Shown one piece after another: positions 38,908 through 50,291 of a stretch of 64,000 bases of DNA. The position numbers and the translations under genes are program-made. Origin of the DNA: Blastococcus fimeti (GTDB lineage Bacteria > Actinomycetota > Actinomycetes > Mycobacteriales > Geodermatophilaceae); the NCBI GenBank assembly GCA_900102115.1, contig FNAW01000001.1:124001-188000 (forward strand), written 5' to 3'. The stretch's first letter is position 1; every line of letters begins with the position of its first letter. Below the pieces are notes generated by a model. The model was not told the DNA's origin. It saw only the letters and a list, made by a program, of their open reading frames with translations, and searched no databases.

Positions 38908-40947
38908 ATGAATGGCCGCGCTGACCTCCGCCTCGGCATCACCGATGTCTCCCCCGTCGTCTCCTGCGGGTCCTTCTCGGCCCGTGCGGTCGTCGGTGAA
39001 CACCTCCCGATCACCGCCACCGTCTTCCGCGAGGGACACGACGCGGTCGCCGCGAACGTGGTCTGGACCGACCCCGACGGCGCCGACGGTCCGCTCGTCC
39101 GCATGGCGCGCTTCGGGGACCAGCCCGACCGCTGGCTGGCGACCGTCGTCCCCGATCGCGAGGGGCCCTGGACGTTCCGCATCGAGGCCTGGAGCGATCC
39201 CCTGGCCACCTGGCGGCACGCCGTCGAGGTGAAGATCGAGGCGGGGCAGGGCGCCGACGAGCTGGCCAACGACCTCGAGGAGGGCGCCCGGCTGCTCGAC
39301 CGGGTGGCCGCCGACGCCTCCGGCGACGACACGGCGGAGTGGCGCGACCGGGTGAGCGCCGCGGCCGAGGCGCTCCGGGACACCTCCCAGGAGCTCACCG
39401 TCCGGGTCGCCCCGGCGCTGGCCACGGGCCTCCAGCGCTACCTGCACGAGCACCCGGTGCGCGAGCTGGTGACCAGCACGGAGCCCTTCGAGGTGTTCGT
39501 CGACCGGCCGCGCGCGCTGTACGGCGCCTGGTACGAGTTCTTCCCGCGCTCGGAGGGCGCCGTCGTCGGCGGCACCCCGACGCACGGCACCTTCACCACC
39601 GCCGCCGACCGGCTGCCGGCCATCGCCGACATGGGCTTCGACGTGGTCTACCTGCCGCCGATCCACCCGATCGGCACGGTCAACCGCAAGGGCCCGAACA
39701 CCGCGCAGTTCCCCGGCGGCAACCCGCACGAGATCGCCCCGGACGACGTCGGCTCCCCCTGGGCGATCGGCAGCGCCGAGGGCGGCCACGACGCGGTGCA
39801 CCCGCAGCTGGGCACCCTCGACGACTTCACGGCCTTCGTGGCGCGCACCCGCGAGCTGGGCATGGAGGTCGCGCTCGACCTCGCCCTGCAGGCGGCGCCC
39901 GACCACCCGTGGGTGGCCGAGCACCCGGAGTGGTTCACCACCAAGCCCGACGGCACCATCGCCTACGCCGAGAACCCGCCGAAGAAGTACCAGGACATCT
40001 ACCCGGTCAACTTCGACAACGACCCCGAGGGCATCTACGCCGAGGTGCTGCGGGTGGTCCGGCACTGGATGGACGCCGGGGTGCGGATCTTCCGCGTCGA
40101 CAACCCGCACACCAAGCCGCTGAACTTCTGGCACCGGCTCATCTGGGAGATCAAGCGGACCGACCCCGACGTGCTGTTCCTCGCCGAGGCGTTCACGCGG
40201 CCGCCGATGATGCACCAGCTGGCGCGGATCGGGTTCACGCAGTCCTACACGTACTTCACCTGGCGCACCGAGCGCGGCGAGATCGAGGACTACGGCCGCG
40301 AGCTCGCCGAGAGCGCGCACTACATGCGGCCCAACTTCTTCGTGAACACTCCGGACATCCTCCACGAGTCGCTGCAGTTCGGCGGCCCGCCGATGTTCAA
40401 GATCCGGGCCGTGCTGGCCGCGATGATGAGCCCGACCTGGGGCGTCTACTCGGGGTTCGAGCTGTTCGAGCACGTCGCGGTCAAGCCGGGCAGCGAGGAG
40501 TACCTGGACAGCGAGAAGTACCGGCTGCGCCCGCGCGACTGGGCCGGCGCCGAGGCCGCCGGTCGCAGCCTCGCGCCCTACCTGCGCCGCCTCAACGAGG
40601 CCCGTCGCGTCCACCCGGCGCTGCAGCAGCTGCGCACCCTGCACTTCCACCCGGTCGACAACCCGAACCTGCTCTGCTTCTCCAAGACCGACCCGGGCTC
40701 GAACGACGCGGTGATCGTCGTGGTGAACCTGTCCAGCCGCGACACCCAGATCGGGACGACGGCGCTGGACCTGTCCGTCCTCGGCCTGGACTGGCACGAG
40801 CGCTTCGCCGTCACCGACGAGCTCAGCGGCGCCCGCTACGACTGGGGCCAGTTCAACTACGTGGAGCTCGATCCCTTCCGCGAGCCCGCGCACGTCTTCG
40901 CGGTCACGTTCCCCCGCCCCGTGCAGTTCCCGCCCCCGGTCTCCTGA
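38908..40947 (+). CDS. glgE: Maltose-1-phosphate maltosyltransferase
   Basis: GlgE (679 residues) transfers maltosyl units from maltose-1-phosphate to alpha-1,4-glucan. It has the N-terminal beta domain ([27 protein letters not shown]), an insert, and a GH13 barrel with nucleophile Asp near residue 396 in [12 protein letters not shown] and Glu in [10 protein letters not shown]. The ATG at 38908 is preferred over upstream GTG 38899 and ATG 38902. treS, mak and glgB follow, forming the complete GlgE pathway unit. Confidence 0.97.
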   Translation: MNGRADLRLGITDVSPVVSCGSFSARAVVGEHLPITATVFREGHDAVAANVVWTDPDGADGPLVRMARFGDQPDRWLATVVPDREGPWTFRIEAWSDPLATWRHAVEVKIEAGQGADELANDLEEGARLLDRVAADASGDDTAEWRDRVSAAAEALRDTSQELTVRVAPALATGLQRYLHEHPVRELVTSTEPFEVFVDRPRALYGAWYEFFPRSEGAVVGGTPTHGTFTTAADRLPAIADMGFDVVYLPPIHPIGTVNRKGPNTAQFPGGNPHEIAPDDVGSPWAIGSAEGGHDAVHPQLGTLDDFTAFVARTRELGMEVALDLALQAAPDHPWVAEHPEWFTTKPDGTIAYAENPPKKYQDIYPVNFDNDPEGIYAEVLRVVRHWMDAGVRIFRVDNPHTKPLNFWHRLIWEIKRTDPDVLFLAEAFTRPPMMHQLARIGFTQSYTYFTWRTERGEIEDYGRELAESAHYMRPNFFVNTPDILHESLQFGGPPMFKIRAVLAAMMSPTWGVYSGFELFEHVAVKPGSEEYLDSEKYRLRPRDWAGAEAAGRSLAPYLRRLNEARRVHPALQQLRTLHFHPVDNPNLLCFSKTDPGSNDAVIVVVNLSSRDTQIGTTALDLSVLGLDWHERFAVTDELSGARYDWGQFNYVELDPFREPAHVFAVTFPRPVQFPPPVS

Positions 40948-40999
40948 CCGGGGGCGTCCCGACCGCCCATCCGCGACTCACCGAGGGCTTCCCGCACCG

Positions 41000-42838
41000 A
41001 TGACCGTTCCCGTTCCCGAGTCCGCCCCGAAGCACTCGGCACTGCCCCCGCCCGGCACCGACCCCGAGTGGTACAAGCGCGCCGTCTTCTACGAGGTGCT
41101 CGTCCGCGGCTTCGCCGACAGCAACTCCGACGGCGTCGGTGACCTCCGCGGCATGATCGACAAGCTGGACTACCTGCAGTGGCTCGGCGTCGACTGCCTG
41201 TGGCTGCCGCCGTTCTTCGCCTCGCCGCTGCGCGACGGCGGGTACGACGTCGCCGACTACACCGCCGTCCTGCCGGAGTTCGGCGACATCGAGGACTTCA
41301 AGGAGTTCCTCGACGCCGCCCACTCCCGCGGCATGCGCGTGATCATCGACTTCGTCATGAACCACACCTCGGACCAGCACCCGTGGTTCCAGGCCAGCCG
41401 GAACGATCCGGACGGCGAGTACGGGGACTTCTACGTCTGGGCCGACGACGACACCGGGTACGCCGACGCCCGCATCATCTTCGTCGACACCGAGAGCTCG
41501 AACTGGACGTTCGACCCGGTGCGCAAGCAGTACTTCTGGCACCGCTTCTTCTCCCACCAGCCCGACCTGAACTTCGAGAACCCGAAGGTGCGCGAGGCGA
41601 TCATCGACGCCCTGCGGTTCTGGCTGGACCTGGGCATCGACGGCTTCCGGCTCGACGCCGTGCCCTACCTCTTCGAGGAGGAGGGCACCAACTGCGAGAA
41701 CCTGCCGCGCACCCACGAGTTCCTCAAGGAGGTCCGCAAGGTCGTCGACGCGAACTACCCCGACGTCGTGCTGCTCTGCGAGGCCAACCAGTGGCCGGCC
41801 GACGTCGTCGAGTACTTCGGCGAGAACGGCGACGAGTGCCAGATGGCCTTCCACTTCCCCGTGATGCCGCGCCTGTTCATGGCCGTGCGGCGGGAGCAGC
41901 GCTTCCCGATCTCGGAGATCATGGCGCAGACGCCGGACATCCCGGACAACTGCCAGTGGGGCGTCTTCCTGCGGAACCACGACGAGCTCACGCTCGAGAT
42001 GGTCTCCGACGAGGAGCGCGACTACATGTGGGGCGAGTACGCCAAGGACCCCCGCATGAAGGCCAACATCGGCATCCGGCGGCGGCTCGCACCGCTGCTG
42101 GACAACGACGTCAACACCCTCGAGCTGTTCAACGCGCTGCTGCTGTCGCTGCCCGGTTCCCCGGTCCTCTACTACGGGGACGAGATCGGCATGGGCGACA
42201 ACATCTGGCTCGGTGACCGCGACGGCGTCCGGACCCCGATGCAGTGGACGCCGGACCGCAACGGCGGCTTCTCGACCGCGGACCCGCAGCGGATGTACCT
42301 GCCGCTGAACCAGGACCCGGTCTACGGCTACCAGGTGACCAACGTCGAGTCCCAGCTGCGCAACACCAACTCGCTGCTGCAGTGGGTGCGCCGCATGATC
42401 CAGGTGCGCGGCCAGCACCCGACCTTCGGCCTCGGCACGTTCGAGGAGATCGGCTCGCGCAACCCCACCGTGCTGTCGTTCGTGCGCCGGTTCGGCGACG
42501 ACATCGTGCTGTGCGTGAACAACCTGTCCCGGTTCCCGCAGCCGGTGGAGCTGGACCTGCGCGAGTTCGAGGGCTACACCCCGGTCGAGCTGACCGGCCG
42601 GGTCGAGTTCCCGCAGATCGGCGTCCTGCCCTACATGCTCACGCTCGCCGGGCACGGCTTCTACTGGTTCGAGCTCTCCAAGCCGGCCGAGCCCGCCGCC
42701 GACGAGACCGAGGACTGGGAGAGCACCGGCAGCAGCGCCATCGCCGACTCCCTGCTCGCCTCGGGCGTGGTGAGCGCCGCCGAGGAGACCCCCGGCGACA
42801 ACCTCCCGGACACCGACTCCTCGGAAGGACCCCGATGA
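41000..42838 (+). CDS. treS: Trehalose synthase (maltose-trehalose isomerase)
   Basis: TreS (612 residues) interconverts trehalose and maltose. GH13 motifs are [35 protein letters not shown] (nucleophile Asp near residue 218), LLCEANQWP and [12 protein letters not shown]. The last about 30 residues are acidic and non-catalytic. TreS is not fused to maltokinase here; instead its TGA overlaps the mak ATG as ATGA. The 52-bp gap from glgE lacks a promoter, so co-transcription is likely. Confidence 0.97.
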   Translation: MTVPVPESAPKHSALPPPGTDPEWYKRAVFYEVLVRGFADSNSDGVGDLRGMIDKLDYLQWLGVDCLWLPPFFASPLRDGGYDVADYTAVLPEFGDIEDFKEFLDAAHSRGMRVIIDFVMNHTSDQHPWFQASRNDPDGEYGDFYVWADDDTGYADARIIFVDTESSNWTFDPVRKQYFWHRFFSHQPDLNFENPKVREAIIDALRFWLDLGIDGFRLDAVPYLFEEEGTNCENLPRTHEFLKEVRKVVDANYPDVVLLCEANQWPADVVEYFGENGDECQMAFHFPVMPRLFMAVRREQRFPISEIMAQTPDIPDNCQWGVFLRNHDELTLEMVSDEERDYMWGEYAKDPRMKANIGIRRRLAPLLDNDVNTLELFNALLLSLPGSPVLYYGDEIGMGDNIWLGDRDGVRTPMQWTPDRNGGFSTADPQRMYLPLNQDPVYGYQVTNVESQLRNTNSLLQWVRRMIQVRGQHPTFGLGTFEEIGSRNPTVLSFVRRFGDDIVLCVNNLSRFPQPVELDLREFEGYTPVELTGRVEFPQIGVLPYMLTLAGHGFYWFELSKPAEPAADETEDWESTGSSAIADSLLASGVVSAAEETPGDNLPDTDSSEGPR

Positions 42839-44208
42839 CCGCACTGGCCGACCTGCTGCGCGAGTGGATGCCCGGACAGCGGTGGTTCGGGAGCAAGGGC
42901 CGCGAGTGGGCCGACGTCTCCGAGGACGGCTTCTTCCTCGACCGCAGCAACCCGGTGCTCTCCGTGCACCGGGTGCGGGTCACGTACACCGACGGCGGCG
43001 CCGACACCTACCTCGTCCCGATCTCCTGGCGGGACTCCGAGGTCGAGGAGCTCTCCGGCGCCTACATCGGCGGCCTGACCGGCGCCGAGGGCCGGGAGTC
43101 GCATGCCTACGACGCCATGCGGGACCGGGACGCGACCACCCCGTGGCTGATCCACCTGGTCAACGCCTCGACCGTCGGGCCGATGCACTTCCACCCGGCC
43201 GGTGTGGCCTACATCCCCGAGGGCCTGCCCGGCGACATCGTCTCCACCGAGCAGAGCAACACCTCGCTGGTCTACGGCTCGGAGGCGATCCTCAAGCTGT
43301 TCCGGCGGCTCGAGCCCGGGCTCAACCCCGACGTCGAGGTGCACGACGCGCTGCGCCGGACGGAGAACCCGCACATCGCGCCGCTGCTCGGGCACATCGA
43401 GATCGACGATGCCGACCCGGCGAACGAGCCGGCGACGGTCGCCATGCTGCAGACCTTCGTGCCCAACGCCAGCGACGGCTGGCGCCTGGCCACCGCGAGC
43501 GTGCGCGACCTCTACGCCGAGGGCGACCTGCACGCCGACGAGGTCGGCGGCGACTTCGCGGCCGACAGCGAGCGGCTGGGCACGGCGACGGCCTCGGTCC
43601 ACCGGGACATGGCCGCCGTGCTGCCCACGGAGCCGGCCGACAGCGACTGGTACGCCGCCGTGGCGCGGCAGATGCGCGAGCGCCTGGACGCCGCCGTCGA
43701 GATCGTCCCCCAGCTCGCCGAGCACGTCGACGGCCTGCGGCAGGTCTACGCGGCCGTGGCGGAGAGCACCGAGCCCGTCGTCCGCCAGCGGGTCCACGGC
43801 GACCTGCACCTCGGCCAGGTGCTGCGGACGGCGACCGGCTGGATCGTGCTCGACTTCGAGGGCGAGCCCGCCCGTCCGCTGGCCTCGCGCCGGGAGCTGG
43901 ACAGCCCGCTGCGCGACGTCGCCGGGATGCTGCGCAGCTTCGACTACGCGGCGCGGCACATGCTCGTCGAGCAGCCCGACGACTCGCAGCGCGCCTACCG
44001 GGCACAGGAGTGGGCCGAGCGGAACCGGGCCGCGTTCTGTGCCGGGTACTCGCAGGCCGGCGGCATCGACCCGTGCGGCGACTCACCACTCCTTCGGGCG
44101 TTCGAGGCGGACAAGGCGGTTTACGAGTGCGTCTACGAGGCACGGAACCGTCCGCACTGGTTGATGATCCCGCTCGACTCCCTGTCCCGGCTCACCGGCC
44201 GCGACTGA
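42835..44208 (+). CDS. mak: Maltokinase
   Basis: Maltokinase (Pep2; 457 residues) phosphorylates maltose with ATP to maltose-1-phosphate, the GlgE substrate. It shows the N-terminal cap ([13 protein letters not shown]), [11 protein letters not shown] with the catalytic Asp, and [11 protein letters not shown] with the metal-binding Asp. The start ATG overlaps the treS stop and is preceded by GGAAGGA. The product ends 55 nt before glgB. Confidence 0.96.
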   Translation: MTALADLLREWMPGQRWFGSKGREWADVSEDGFFLDRSNPVLSVHRVRVTYTDGGADTYLVPISWRDSEVEELSGAYIGGLTGAEGRESHAYDAMRDRDATTPWLIHLVNASTVGPMHFHPAGVAYIPEGLPGDIVSTEQSNTSLVYGSEAILKLFRRLEPGLNPDVEVHDALRRTENPHIAPLLGHIEIDDADPANEPATVAMLQTFVPNASDGWRLATASVRDLYAEGDLHADEVGGDFAADSERLGTATASVHRDMAAVLPTEPADSDWYAAVARQMRERLDAAVEIVPQLAEHVDGLRQVYAAVAESTEPVVRQRVHGDLHLGQVLRTATGWIVLDFEGEPARPLASRRELDSPLRDVAGMLRSFDYAARHMLVEQPDDSQRAYRAQEWAERNRAAFCAGYSQAGGIDPCGDSPLLRAFEADKAVYECVYEARNRPHWLMIPLDSLSRLTGRD

Positions 44209-44263
44209 CGCCCGAACCCGAGGCCATCACATCGACGAGCAGGGCACCGGAGGAAACGCAACG

Positions 44264-47071
44264 ATGAGCAGCGATGACCGGAAGGACCCGGTGGCCGACA
44301 AGGACGACCTGCAGCGCGCCGTGGAGCAGCGGGTGGCCGACGTGGAGGCGGCCGCCGGCAGCGAGCCGGTGATCAACGCCCCGGCGAAGAAGGCGCCCGC
44401 CCGCAAGGCGGCCGCCAAGAAGGCTCCGGCGAAGAAGGCCGCCGCCGCGGGCGCGGCCGCCCCCGCGGCCAAGGCGCCGGCGCGCAAGACCACGAAGCGT
44501 GCCCCCGCGAAGAAGGCCGCCGCCCCCGGCAACGTCGCCCCTCCCGGGGAGACGACGACCGACGAACAGCACAGCAGCGCCTCGACCGCGCCCGAGGGCG
44601 GCCCCACCACGGTGCCGCCGGTGGTCGCGCCGGCCCCCATCGCCGAACCCGGCGACCCGACGGGGAGCCCGGCCGGACCGCCGCAGGCGCCCGATCCGGA
44701 CCCGGCCGAGCCGAGCACACCGAAGGCACCGGAGGACGGCACGAGCACCGTCGCACCGGCCGACCCCACCGCCGCGGCGGGCCCCGGGGCATCCGGGGCC
44801 GGTGGCCCCTCCGCTGCCGGTGAGCAGCCCTCCCTCGCCGAGGTCGGCGAGGAGGACCTGCGCGCCATCGTCGAGGGCTGGTCGCACGACCCGCACCGCG
44901 TCCTCGGCGCGCACGAGGGCGCCGGGGGCTGGGTGGTCCGGACGCTGCGCCCCGACGCGGTCTCGGTGACGGTGATCGCGGAGGACGGCACGCGCGCCGA
45001 GGCCCGCCGGGTGCACGACGGCGGCATCCACGAGGCCGCGCTGCCCGCCCAGCCGGGCGACTACCGCATCGAGGTCGAGTACCCCGACGGCGAGGGCGGC
45101 ACCTCCCGCTACGTCGTCGACGACCCCTACCGCTGGCTGCCCACGCTCGGGCCGGTGGACGAGCACCTCATCCGCGAGGGACGGCACGAGCGGCTGTGGG
45201 AGGTGCTCGGCGCGCACGTCCGGCGGTACGACACCCCCCGCGGTGCCGTCGAGGGCGTCTCCTTCGCCGTCTGGGCGCCCAACGCCCGCGGGGTGAAGGT
45301 CACCGGCGACTTCGACCACTGGGAGGCGCGGGCCTACCCGATGCGCTCCCTGGGCTCCTCGGGCGTGTGGGAGATCTTCGTGCCCGGCGTCCCGGTGGGG
45401 AGCCGGTACCGCTACCACGTGCTCGGTGCCGACGGCGTCTGGCGGGAGAAGTCCGACCCGATGGCGTTCGCCACCGAGGTGCCCCCGCTCAACGCCTCGG
45501 TCGTTAGCGAGTCCACCCACGAGTGGAACGACGACGCCTGGCTGACCGCCCGCGCCGAGGGCGGCTGGCACGAGAAGCCGATGAGCGTCTACGAGGTGCA
45601 CGCCGGCTCCTGGCGGCAGGGCCTGTCGTACCGGGAGATGGCCGACGAGCTGGTCGACTACGTCGTCGCGGCGGGCTTCACCCACCTCGAGTTCATGCCG
45701 CTGGCCGAGCACCCCTTCGGCGGCTCGTGGGGCTACCAGGTCACCTCGTACTACGCGCCCACCTCGCGGTTCGGCAGCCCCGACGACCTGCGCTACCTCA
45801 TCGACCGCGCCCACCAGGCCGGCATCGGCGTCATCGTCGACTGGGTGCCCGCCCACTTCCCGAAGGACGAGTGGGCGCTGGCCCGGTTCGACGGCACCCC
45901 GCTGTACGAGCACGGCGACCCGCGCCGTGGCGAGCAGCTCGACTGGGGCACGCTGGTCTTCGACTTCGGCCGCTCCGAGGTCCGCAACTTCCTGGTCGCC
46001 AACGCGCTCTTCTGGGCCAAGGAGTTCCACGTCGACGGCATCCGCGTCGACGCGGTCGCCTCGATGCTCTACCTGGACTACTCGCGCACCGAGTGGCTGC
46101 CCAACAAGTACGGCGGCCGGGAGAACCTCGAGGCGGTGGCCTTCCTCCAGGAGTTCAACGCCACCATCTACCGCGAGGTCCCCGGTGTCGTGACGATCGC
46201 CGAGGAGTCGACCGCCTGGCCGGGCGTCACCCGCCCCACCCACCTGGGCGGCCTGGGCTTCGGCTTCAAGTGGAACATGGGCTGGATGCACGACTCGCTG
46301 GGCTACGTCGAGCGGGAGCCGGTCTACCGCAGCTTCCACCACGGGCAGCTCACGTTCTCGATGCACTACGCCTACACCGAGAACTTCCTGCTGCCGATCA
46401 GCCACGACGAGGTCGTGTACGGCAAGGGCTCGATGCTGCGGAAGATGCCCGGGGACCGCTGGCAGCAGCTGGCCAACCTGCGCGCCTACTACGCCTACAT
46501 GTGGGCCCACCCCGGCAAGCAGCTGCTCTTCATGGGGTCGGAGTTCGCCCAGGACTCCGAGTGGGCGGAGAGCCGTTCGTTGGACTGGTGGCACCTCGAC
46601 GACCCCGCGCACCGCGGGATCCTCCAGCTCGTCACCGACCTCAACGGCCGGTACCGCGAGCTGGACGCGCTGTGGGCGCACGACGTCGACCCCTCGGGGT
46701 TCCAGTGGATCGACGCGAACGACGCCGGCGGCAACACGCTGTCGTTCCTGCGGTACGGCAGGGCCACCGCCCCGGCGGTCATCGACGAGGACGGCGCGGG
46801 GACCACCCCGGCCGCGGAGGACGAGAGCCGCTCGGCCCTGGCCTGCGTGGTCAACTTCTCCGGCTCGCCGCACCACCAGTACCGGATCGGCCTGCCCCGG
46901 GCCGGCTTCTGGCGCGAGGTGCTCAACTCCGACGCCGAGCTCTACGGCGGCTCCGGGGTGGGCAACCTCGGCGGCGTCGAGGCGGTCGCCGAGCCGTGGC
47001 ACGGGCAGCCGTACTCCGCCACGATTGCCGCGCCTCCGCTCGGGACCGTCTGGTTCCTCCACGAGGCCTGA
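44264..47071 (+). CDS. glgB: 1,4-alpha-glucan branching enzyme with histone H1-like N-terminal tail
   Basis: GlgB makes alpha-1,6 branches. The catalytic part is complete: CBM48-type modules (residues about 195-290 and 305-410), then a GH13 barrel with [11 protein letters not shown] (Asp near 593), VTIAEEST and [13 protein letters not shown]. What is odd is residues about 40-185: a Lys/Ala/Pro-rich tail with repeated PAKKAPARK and [10 protein letters not shown], like histone H1 and HupB-type tails, followed by a Pro/Ala/Thr linker. Total length is 935 against roughly 730 usual. The ATG has a GGAGGAAAC site. The tail may bind DNA, polyphosphate or the glucan granule; that is inference. Confidence 0.95.
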   Translation: MSSDDRKDPVADKDDLQRAVEQRVADVEAAAGSEPVINAPAKKAPARKAAAKKAPAKKAAAAGAAAPAAKAPARKTTKRAPAKKAAAPGNVAPPGETTTDEQHSSASTAPEGGPTTVPPVVAPAPIAEPGDPTGSPAGPPQAPDPDPAEPSTPKAPEDGTSTVAPADPTAAAGPGASGAGGPSAAGEQPSLAEVGEEDLRAIVEGWSHDPHRVLGAHEGAGGWVVRTLRPDAVSVTVIAEDGTRAEARRVHDGGIHEAALPAQPGDYRIEVEYPDGEGGTSRYVVDDPYRWLPTLGPVDEHLIREGRHERLWEVLGAHVRRYDTPRGAVEGVSFAVWAPNARGVKVTGDFDHWEARAYPMRSLGSSGVWEIFVPGVPVGSRYRYHVLGADGVWREKSDPMAFATEVPPLNASVVSESTHEWNDDAWLTARAEGGWHEKPMSVYEVHAGSWRQGLSYREMADELVDYVVAAGFTHLEFMPLAEHPFGGSWGYQVTSYYAPTSRFGSPDDLRYLIDRAHQAGIGVIVDWVPAHFPKDEWALARFDGTPLYEHGDPRRGEQLDWGTLVFDFGRSEVRNFLVANALFWAKEFHVDGIRVDAVASMLYLDYSRTEWLPNKYGGRENLEAVAFLQEFNATIYREVPGVVTIAEESTAWPGVTRPTHLGGLGFGFKWNMGWMHDSLGYVEREPVYRSFHHGQLTFSMHYAYTENFLLPISHDEVVYGKGSMLRKMPGDRWQQLANLRAYYAYMWAHPGKQLLFMGSEFAQDSEWAESRSLDWWHLDDPAHRGILQLVTDLNGRYRELDALWAHDVDPSGFQWIDANDAGGNTLSFLRYGRATAPAVIDEDGAGTTPAAEDESRSALACVVNFSGSPHHQYRIGLPRAGFWREVLNSDAELYGGSGVGNLGGVEAVAEPWHGQPYSATIAAPPLGTVWFLHEA

Positions 47072-47100
47072 CCGGACAAGAACGGGGTAACGGTCCGCTC

Positions 47101-48492
47101 GTGCGGAGAGAGAACCGACGACGGCGGCGGTGGGCGGAGCTCACCGCCGCCGCGTTCTCCCTCGTCTCGCTGACCGGCTGCTCGGTGGTCGTCGCGGGCC
47201 TGCCCAGCCCCGCGCGGCCTCCGGTGACCGACGTCGGGTTCGGCGACACGGGCGTCGTCGGCGCGACCGACGAGGAGGTCGACGTGCTGGCGCGCAACGC
47301 GCTCACCGACCTCGAGACGTACTGGTCCGAGCAGTTCCCCGTGGTGTTCGACACCCCCTTCGAGCAGCTCGCCGGCGGTTACTTCAGCGTCGACCCCGGG
47401 AACGCCGACCCGGCCGTCTATCCGCGCGGCATCGGCTGCGGCAGCGATCCGGGCGACGTCGAGGACAACGCCTTCTACTGTGTCGCGCCCGACGCCCCCC
47501 ACTCCGACTCGATCAGCTACGACCGCACCTTCCTGGCCGACCTCGGCGCGGAGTTCGGCCGCTTCATCCCGGCCCTGGTGATGGCACACGAGTTCGGCCA
47601 CGCGGTGCAGGCCCGGGTGGGCGGGCCGGAGGCCTCCATCGCGGCCGAGACGCAGGCCGACTGCCTGGCCGGCACCTGGACCCGCTGGGTCGCCGATGGC
47701 GAGGCGGAGCACTCGGTCCTGCGGACCCCCGAGCTGGACGAGCTGCTGCGCGGCTACCTCCTGCTGCGCGACCCGGTCGGCACCGGGCAGGGCGAGCAGG
47801 AGGCGCACGGCTCGTACTTCGACCGGGTCGCCGCCTTCCAGGAGGGGTTCGACGACGGGGCCGAGGCGTGCCGGGACAACTTCGGGCCCCGACGGGTCTT
47901 CACGCAGGAGGGCTTCGATCCGCGCACGAACGAGGCCGCCACCGGCGGGAACGCCCCCTACGGCGAGCTGCTCTCGATCATCGACACCACGCTCCCCGCC
48001 GTCTGGGAGGGGGTGCTCGGTCGCGACTTCGACCCGCCCTCGATCGAGGCCTTCGACGAGGACCCGCCCCGCTGCGCGGCGGACGCCGACCTCGACCTCG
48101 TGTACTGCGCCGACGAGAACCTGATCGGCTTCGACCAGACCGACCTGGCCGCGCCCGCGTACGAGGAGCTCGGCGACTTCGCCGTCGCCACCGCGGTGTC
48201 GCTCCCCTACGGGCTGGCCGTCCGCGACCAGCTGGGCCTCTCGACCGACGACGAGGACGCCGTGCGGTCGGCGGTGTGCCTGAGCGGCTGGTACACCGCC
48301 GAGGTCCGCGCCGGCCGGGGCGGCGGGCCCTCGATCTCGCCCGGTGACGTCGACGAGAGCGTGCAGTTCCTGCTCGCCTTCGGCAACGAGCCGGAGGTCG
48401 TACCGGAGGCCGACCTGACCGGCTTCCAGCTGGTCGACCTGTTCCGCACCGGCTTCTTCGCGGGGCTCGACGCCTGCGGGCTGGACGTCTAG
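47101..48492 (+). CDS. Neutral zinc metallopeptidase lipoprotein
   Basis: This 463-residue protein starts with a basic n-region and a signal peptide ending LTGCS (lipobox Cys near residue 27). The zinc site is MAHEFGHAVQA (HExxH), with the third ligand probably in the AETQADCLAG stretch, as in the putative neutral zinc metallopeptidase family. Three or more Cys pairs in the mature part suggest disulfides outside the cell. The substrate is unknown. GTG 47101 follows glgB by 29 nt, perhaps by read-through. Confidence 0.85.
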   Translation: MRRENRRRRRWAELTAAAFSLVSLTGCSVVVAGLPSPARPPVTDVGFGDTGVVGATDEEVDVLARNALTDLETYWSEQFPVVFDTPFEQLAGGYFSVDPGNADPAVYPRGIGCGSDPGDVEDNAFYCVAPDAPHSDSISYDRTFLADLGAEFGRFIPALVMAHEFGHAVQARVGGPEASIAAETQADCLAGTWTRWVADGEAEHSVLRTPELDELLRGYLLLRDPVGTGQGEQEAHGSYFDRVAAFQEGFDDGAEACRDNFGPRRVFTQEGFDPRTNEAATGGNAPYGELLSIIDTTLPAVWEGVLGRDFDPPSIEAFDEDPPRCAADADLDLVYCADENLIGFDQTDLAAPAYEELGDFAVATAVSLPYGLAVRDQLGLSTDDEDAVRSAVCLSGWYTAEVRAGRGGGPSISPGDVDESVQFLLAFGNEPEVVPEADLTGFQLVDLFRTGFFAGLDACGLDV

Positions 48493-48505
48493 CCGGGCCG
48501 GTGGG

Positions 48506-49468
48506 TCAGTAGAGCGCGGTGGTCAGCGCCCGGCGGGCGGGGCCCACCCGCGGGTCCTGGTCGCCCACGACGGTGAACAGCTCCACCAGGTGCTTGCGGG
48601 CCTGGTCACGCTCCTCCCCCGCGGTCCGCCGGATGACGGCCAGCAGCCGCTCGAAGGCGCCGTCGACGTCGCCGGTGCCGAGCAGGAAGTCCGCGGCCCG
48701 GGTCTGCGCCGCGATGTCGTCGGGTGCGGCGTCGGCCGCGGCCAGCGCGTCGGGCCCGGCCTCCTCGGCCCGGCGGAACAGCCGCACCTGCTGGAGCGCG
48801 ATGCCGGCGTCGGGGTGGTTCGGCTCCTCGGCGAGGATCGCCTCGTAGGCGGCCTCCGCGGCCGCGAGGTCACCGCGCTCGAGCGCCGCCTCGGCAGCGT
48901 CCAGGCGGGCGTCCTCGACCTCGGCCTCGGGCGCCGCCTCGCCGTCCGTGGGCAGGGCGCCGCCGGTGGTCGCCCGGACCAGCTCGGCGACGAACTCGCG
49001 GGCCTGCTCCTCGGGGATGGCGCCGTTGAACTCGGCGATCAGCTGCCCCTGCCACACGGCCTTGACCGCCGGAATCCCCTGCACGCGCAGCCCCTGGGCC
49101 AGCGCCGGGTTCGCGTCGACGTCGACCTTGGCCAGCACCCACGAGCCGCCGCCCTCGGCGGCCAGCCGCTCGAGCACCGGGGAGAGCTGCTTGCACGGCC
49201 CGCACCACTCGGCCCACAGGTCCAGCACGACCGGCACCTGGAAGGAGCGGTCCAGCACCTCGGTCTGGAAGGTCGCCTCGGTGACGTCGACGACGGCGCT
49301 GCCGGGCGCCCCGGCAGGGGCTGCGGCGCTGGGGGGCGGCGCGGCGGCGGCGCGCGCGGCCGCCTCCGACCGTGCCTTGACGGCGGCGAGGTCGACGGCC
49401 CCGGCCATGGTGGCGGCCATCTGGGCCTGCGCGCGCGGGTCGGGGCGTCCGGGACGGGTCGGCTGCAT
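48506..49468 (-). CDS. Thioredoxin-TPR protein (CnoX-like)
   Basis: This 320-residue cytoplasmic protein combines a thioredoxin fold, residues about 60-165, with active site WCGPC and cis-Pro in QGIPAVKA, and a C-terminal TPR-like helical region (residues 180-320). It resembles CnoX/YbbN chaperedoxins and the Rv1324 type seen next to fadA4 and glgB in mycobacteria. The ATG at 49468 gives MQPTRPGRPD; Met 49480 is an alternative. It converges on the protease gene, 13 bp apart. Confidence 0.9.
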   Translation of the reverse strand: MQPTRPGRPDPRAQAQMAATMAGAVDLAAVKARSEAAARAAAAPPPSAAAPAGAPGSAVVDVTEATFQTEVLDRSFQVPVVLDLWAEWCGPCKQLSPVLERLAAEGGGSWVLAKVDVDANPALAQGLRVQGIPAVKAVWQGQLIAEFNGAIPEEQAREFVAELVRATTGGALPTDGEAAPEAEVEDARLDAAEAALERGDLAAAEAAYEAILAEEPNHPDAGIALQQVRLFRRAEEAGPDALAAADAAPDDIAAQTRAADFLLGTGDVDGAFERLLAVIRRTAGEERDQARKHLVELFTVVGDQDPRVGPARRALTTALY

Positions 49469-49518
49469 GACCTCGATCATCCCACCGCGCGGATGGGCGT
49501 GTCGGCTCCGGGTGGACC

Positions 49519-49893
49519 TCAGTGCTCGGACCACACCCCCAGCTGGTTGCCGCTCGGGTCGGCGAAGTGGAACCGGCGGCCACCGGGGAACGGGTACGGA
49601 CCCTCGGTCACCCGCCCACCGGCCGCCTCCACCGCGGCGAGGGTCGCGTCGAGCTCGGCGGAGAAGAGCAGGACCAGCGGACCACCGGGGCGCGGTGGCT
49701 GCTCGTCCAGCCGGAGCCCGCCGACCTCCGGTGCGCCGTCGGTCGTCGCGCGGATGCCCGCGTACGCCGGGCCGTAGTCGGTGAACGTCCAGCCGAAGGC
49801 CTCCGCGTAGAACCGCTTCGCGGCGGCGAGGTCGGTGACGGTGAGCTCGACGTAGTCGAGGGAGTGGTGCCGGGCTGCGCTGGAGTCGGTCAT
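49519..49893 (-). CDS. VOC (glyoxalase/bleomycin-resistance fold) protein
   Basis: This 124-residue protein has two beta-alpha-beta-beta-beta modules: HSLDYVELTVTDLAAAKRFY and GGRRFHFADPSGNQLGVWSE. Metal-ligand positions are His and Glu at the module starts and ends. The fold serves many lyases, dioxygenases and binding proteins, so the reaction is not assigned. ATG 49893 is chosen, although the frame is open 35 residues further back. Confidence 0.85.
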   Translation of the reverse strand: MTDSSAARHHSLDYVELTVTDLAAAKRFYAEAFGWTFTDYGPAYAGIRATTDGAPEVGGLRLDEQPPRPGGPLVLLFSAELDATLAAVEAAGGRVTEGPYPFPGGRRFHFADPSGNQLGVWSEH

Positions 49894-50092
49894 GCCGGCG
49901 ATGGTGCCGGGTGGGTCCGTCAGGAATCCGGTCCCGCCACGTCGGCAGGCTCCTCCAGCCCGCCCCAGGCCGAGGTCCAGCCGGGTGACGCAGCCCACAC
50001 CCTCCCCCGTGTTCCCAGTGCCGGCGCGACATGTCGAGGTCTCGACCAGTCGACTCGTCGGCTCCCGGGCTGCGGGCCGGCGGGGTCGTTCG
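49894..50092. other. Intergenic stretch between the VOC gene and the NlpC/P60 promoter
   Basis: No convincing gene in either strand. A TCGAGGTCTCGACCAGTCGA stretch near 50035-50054 contains short overlapping inverted repeats, but I cannot assign a role. The reverse-strand frame of the VOC protein stays open here without a better start. Confidence 0.4.
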
Positions 50093-50098
50093 TAAGGT
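50093..50098 (+). promoter_or_regulatory. Predicted -10 (TAAGGT) of the NlpC/P60 gene
   Basis: TAAGGT matches TANNNT and is the best -10 in the intergenic region. A start near 50105 would give a 5' leader of about 187 nt. No -35 is convincing. Confidence 0.35.
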
Positions 50099-50104
50099 GG
50101 AGGA

Positions 50105-50291
50105 GCCGGCCGGGTGGTCGTCGCCCGACGAGGGTGACCCCGGCCCAGGTACCGCCGCAGCCCGGTGTGGTGCGCCCCGTCGAGGGCCCGCCCGGTAGCG
50201 CGAGCGCCGCGAACACTCCCGAGCCCGCTCAGGTGTGCTGCGCCGTGCCCGCATCCCGCTCGCGGCGGGCGAACGGAAGGAGAGCCACCGC
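50105..50291 (+). other. Long structured 5' leader of the NlpC/P60 gene
   Basis: The leader begins with a hairpin (GCCGG...CCCCGGC around an inner TCGTCG-CC-CGACGA stem, about 50105-50143), continues with GC-rich stem candidates and ends with GGAAGGAGAG before the ATG. In actinobacteria such cell-wall hydrolase genes often carry a cyclic-di-AMP (ydaO) riboswitch. I could not match that consensus (no clear GGGGAACC or GGGTGAATC), so the class is left open. Confidence 0.35.

Noticed and set aside
49894..50100. Cobalamin or other riboswitch suggested by AGGAATCCGGT
   Set aside because: No B12 box or companion stems are found, and the string lies in the wrong place relative to any B12-linked gene.
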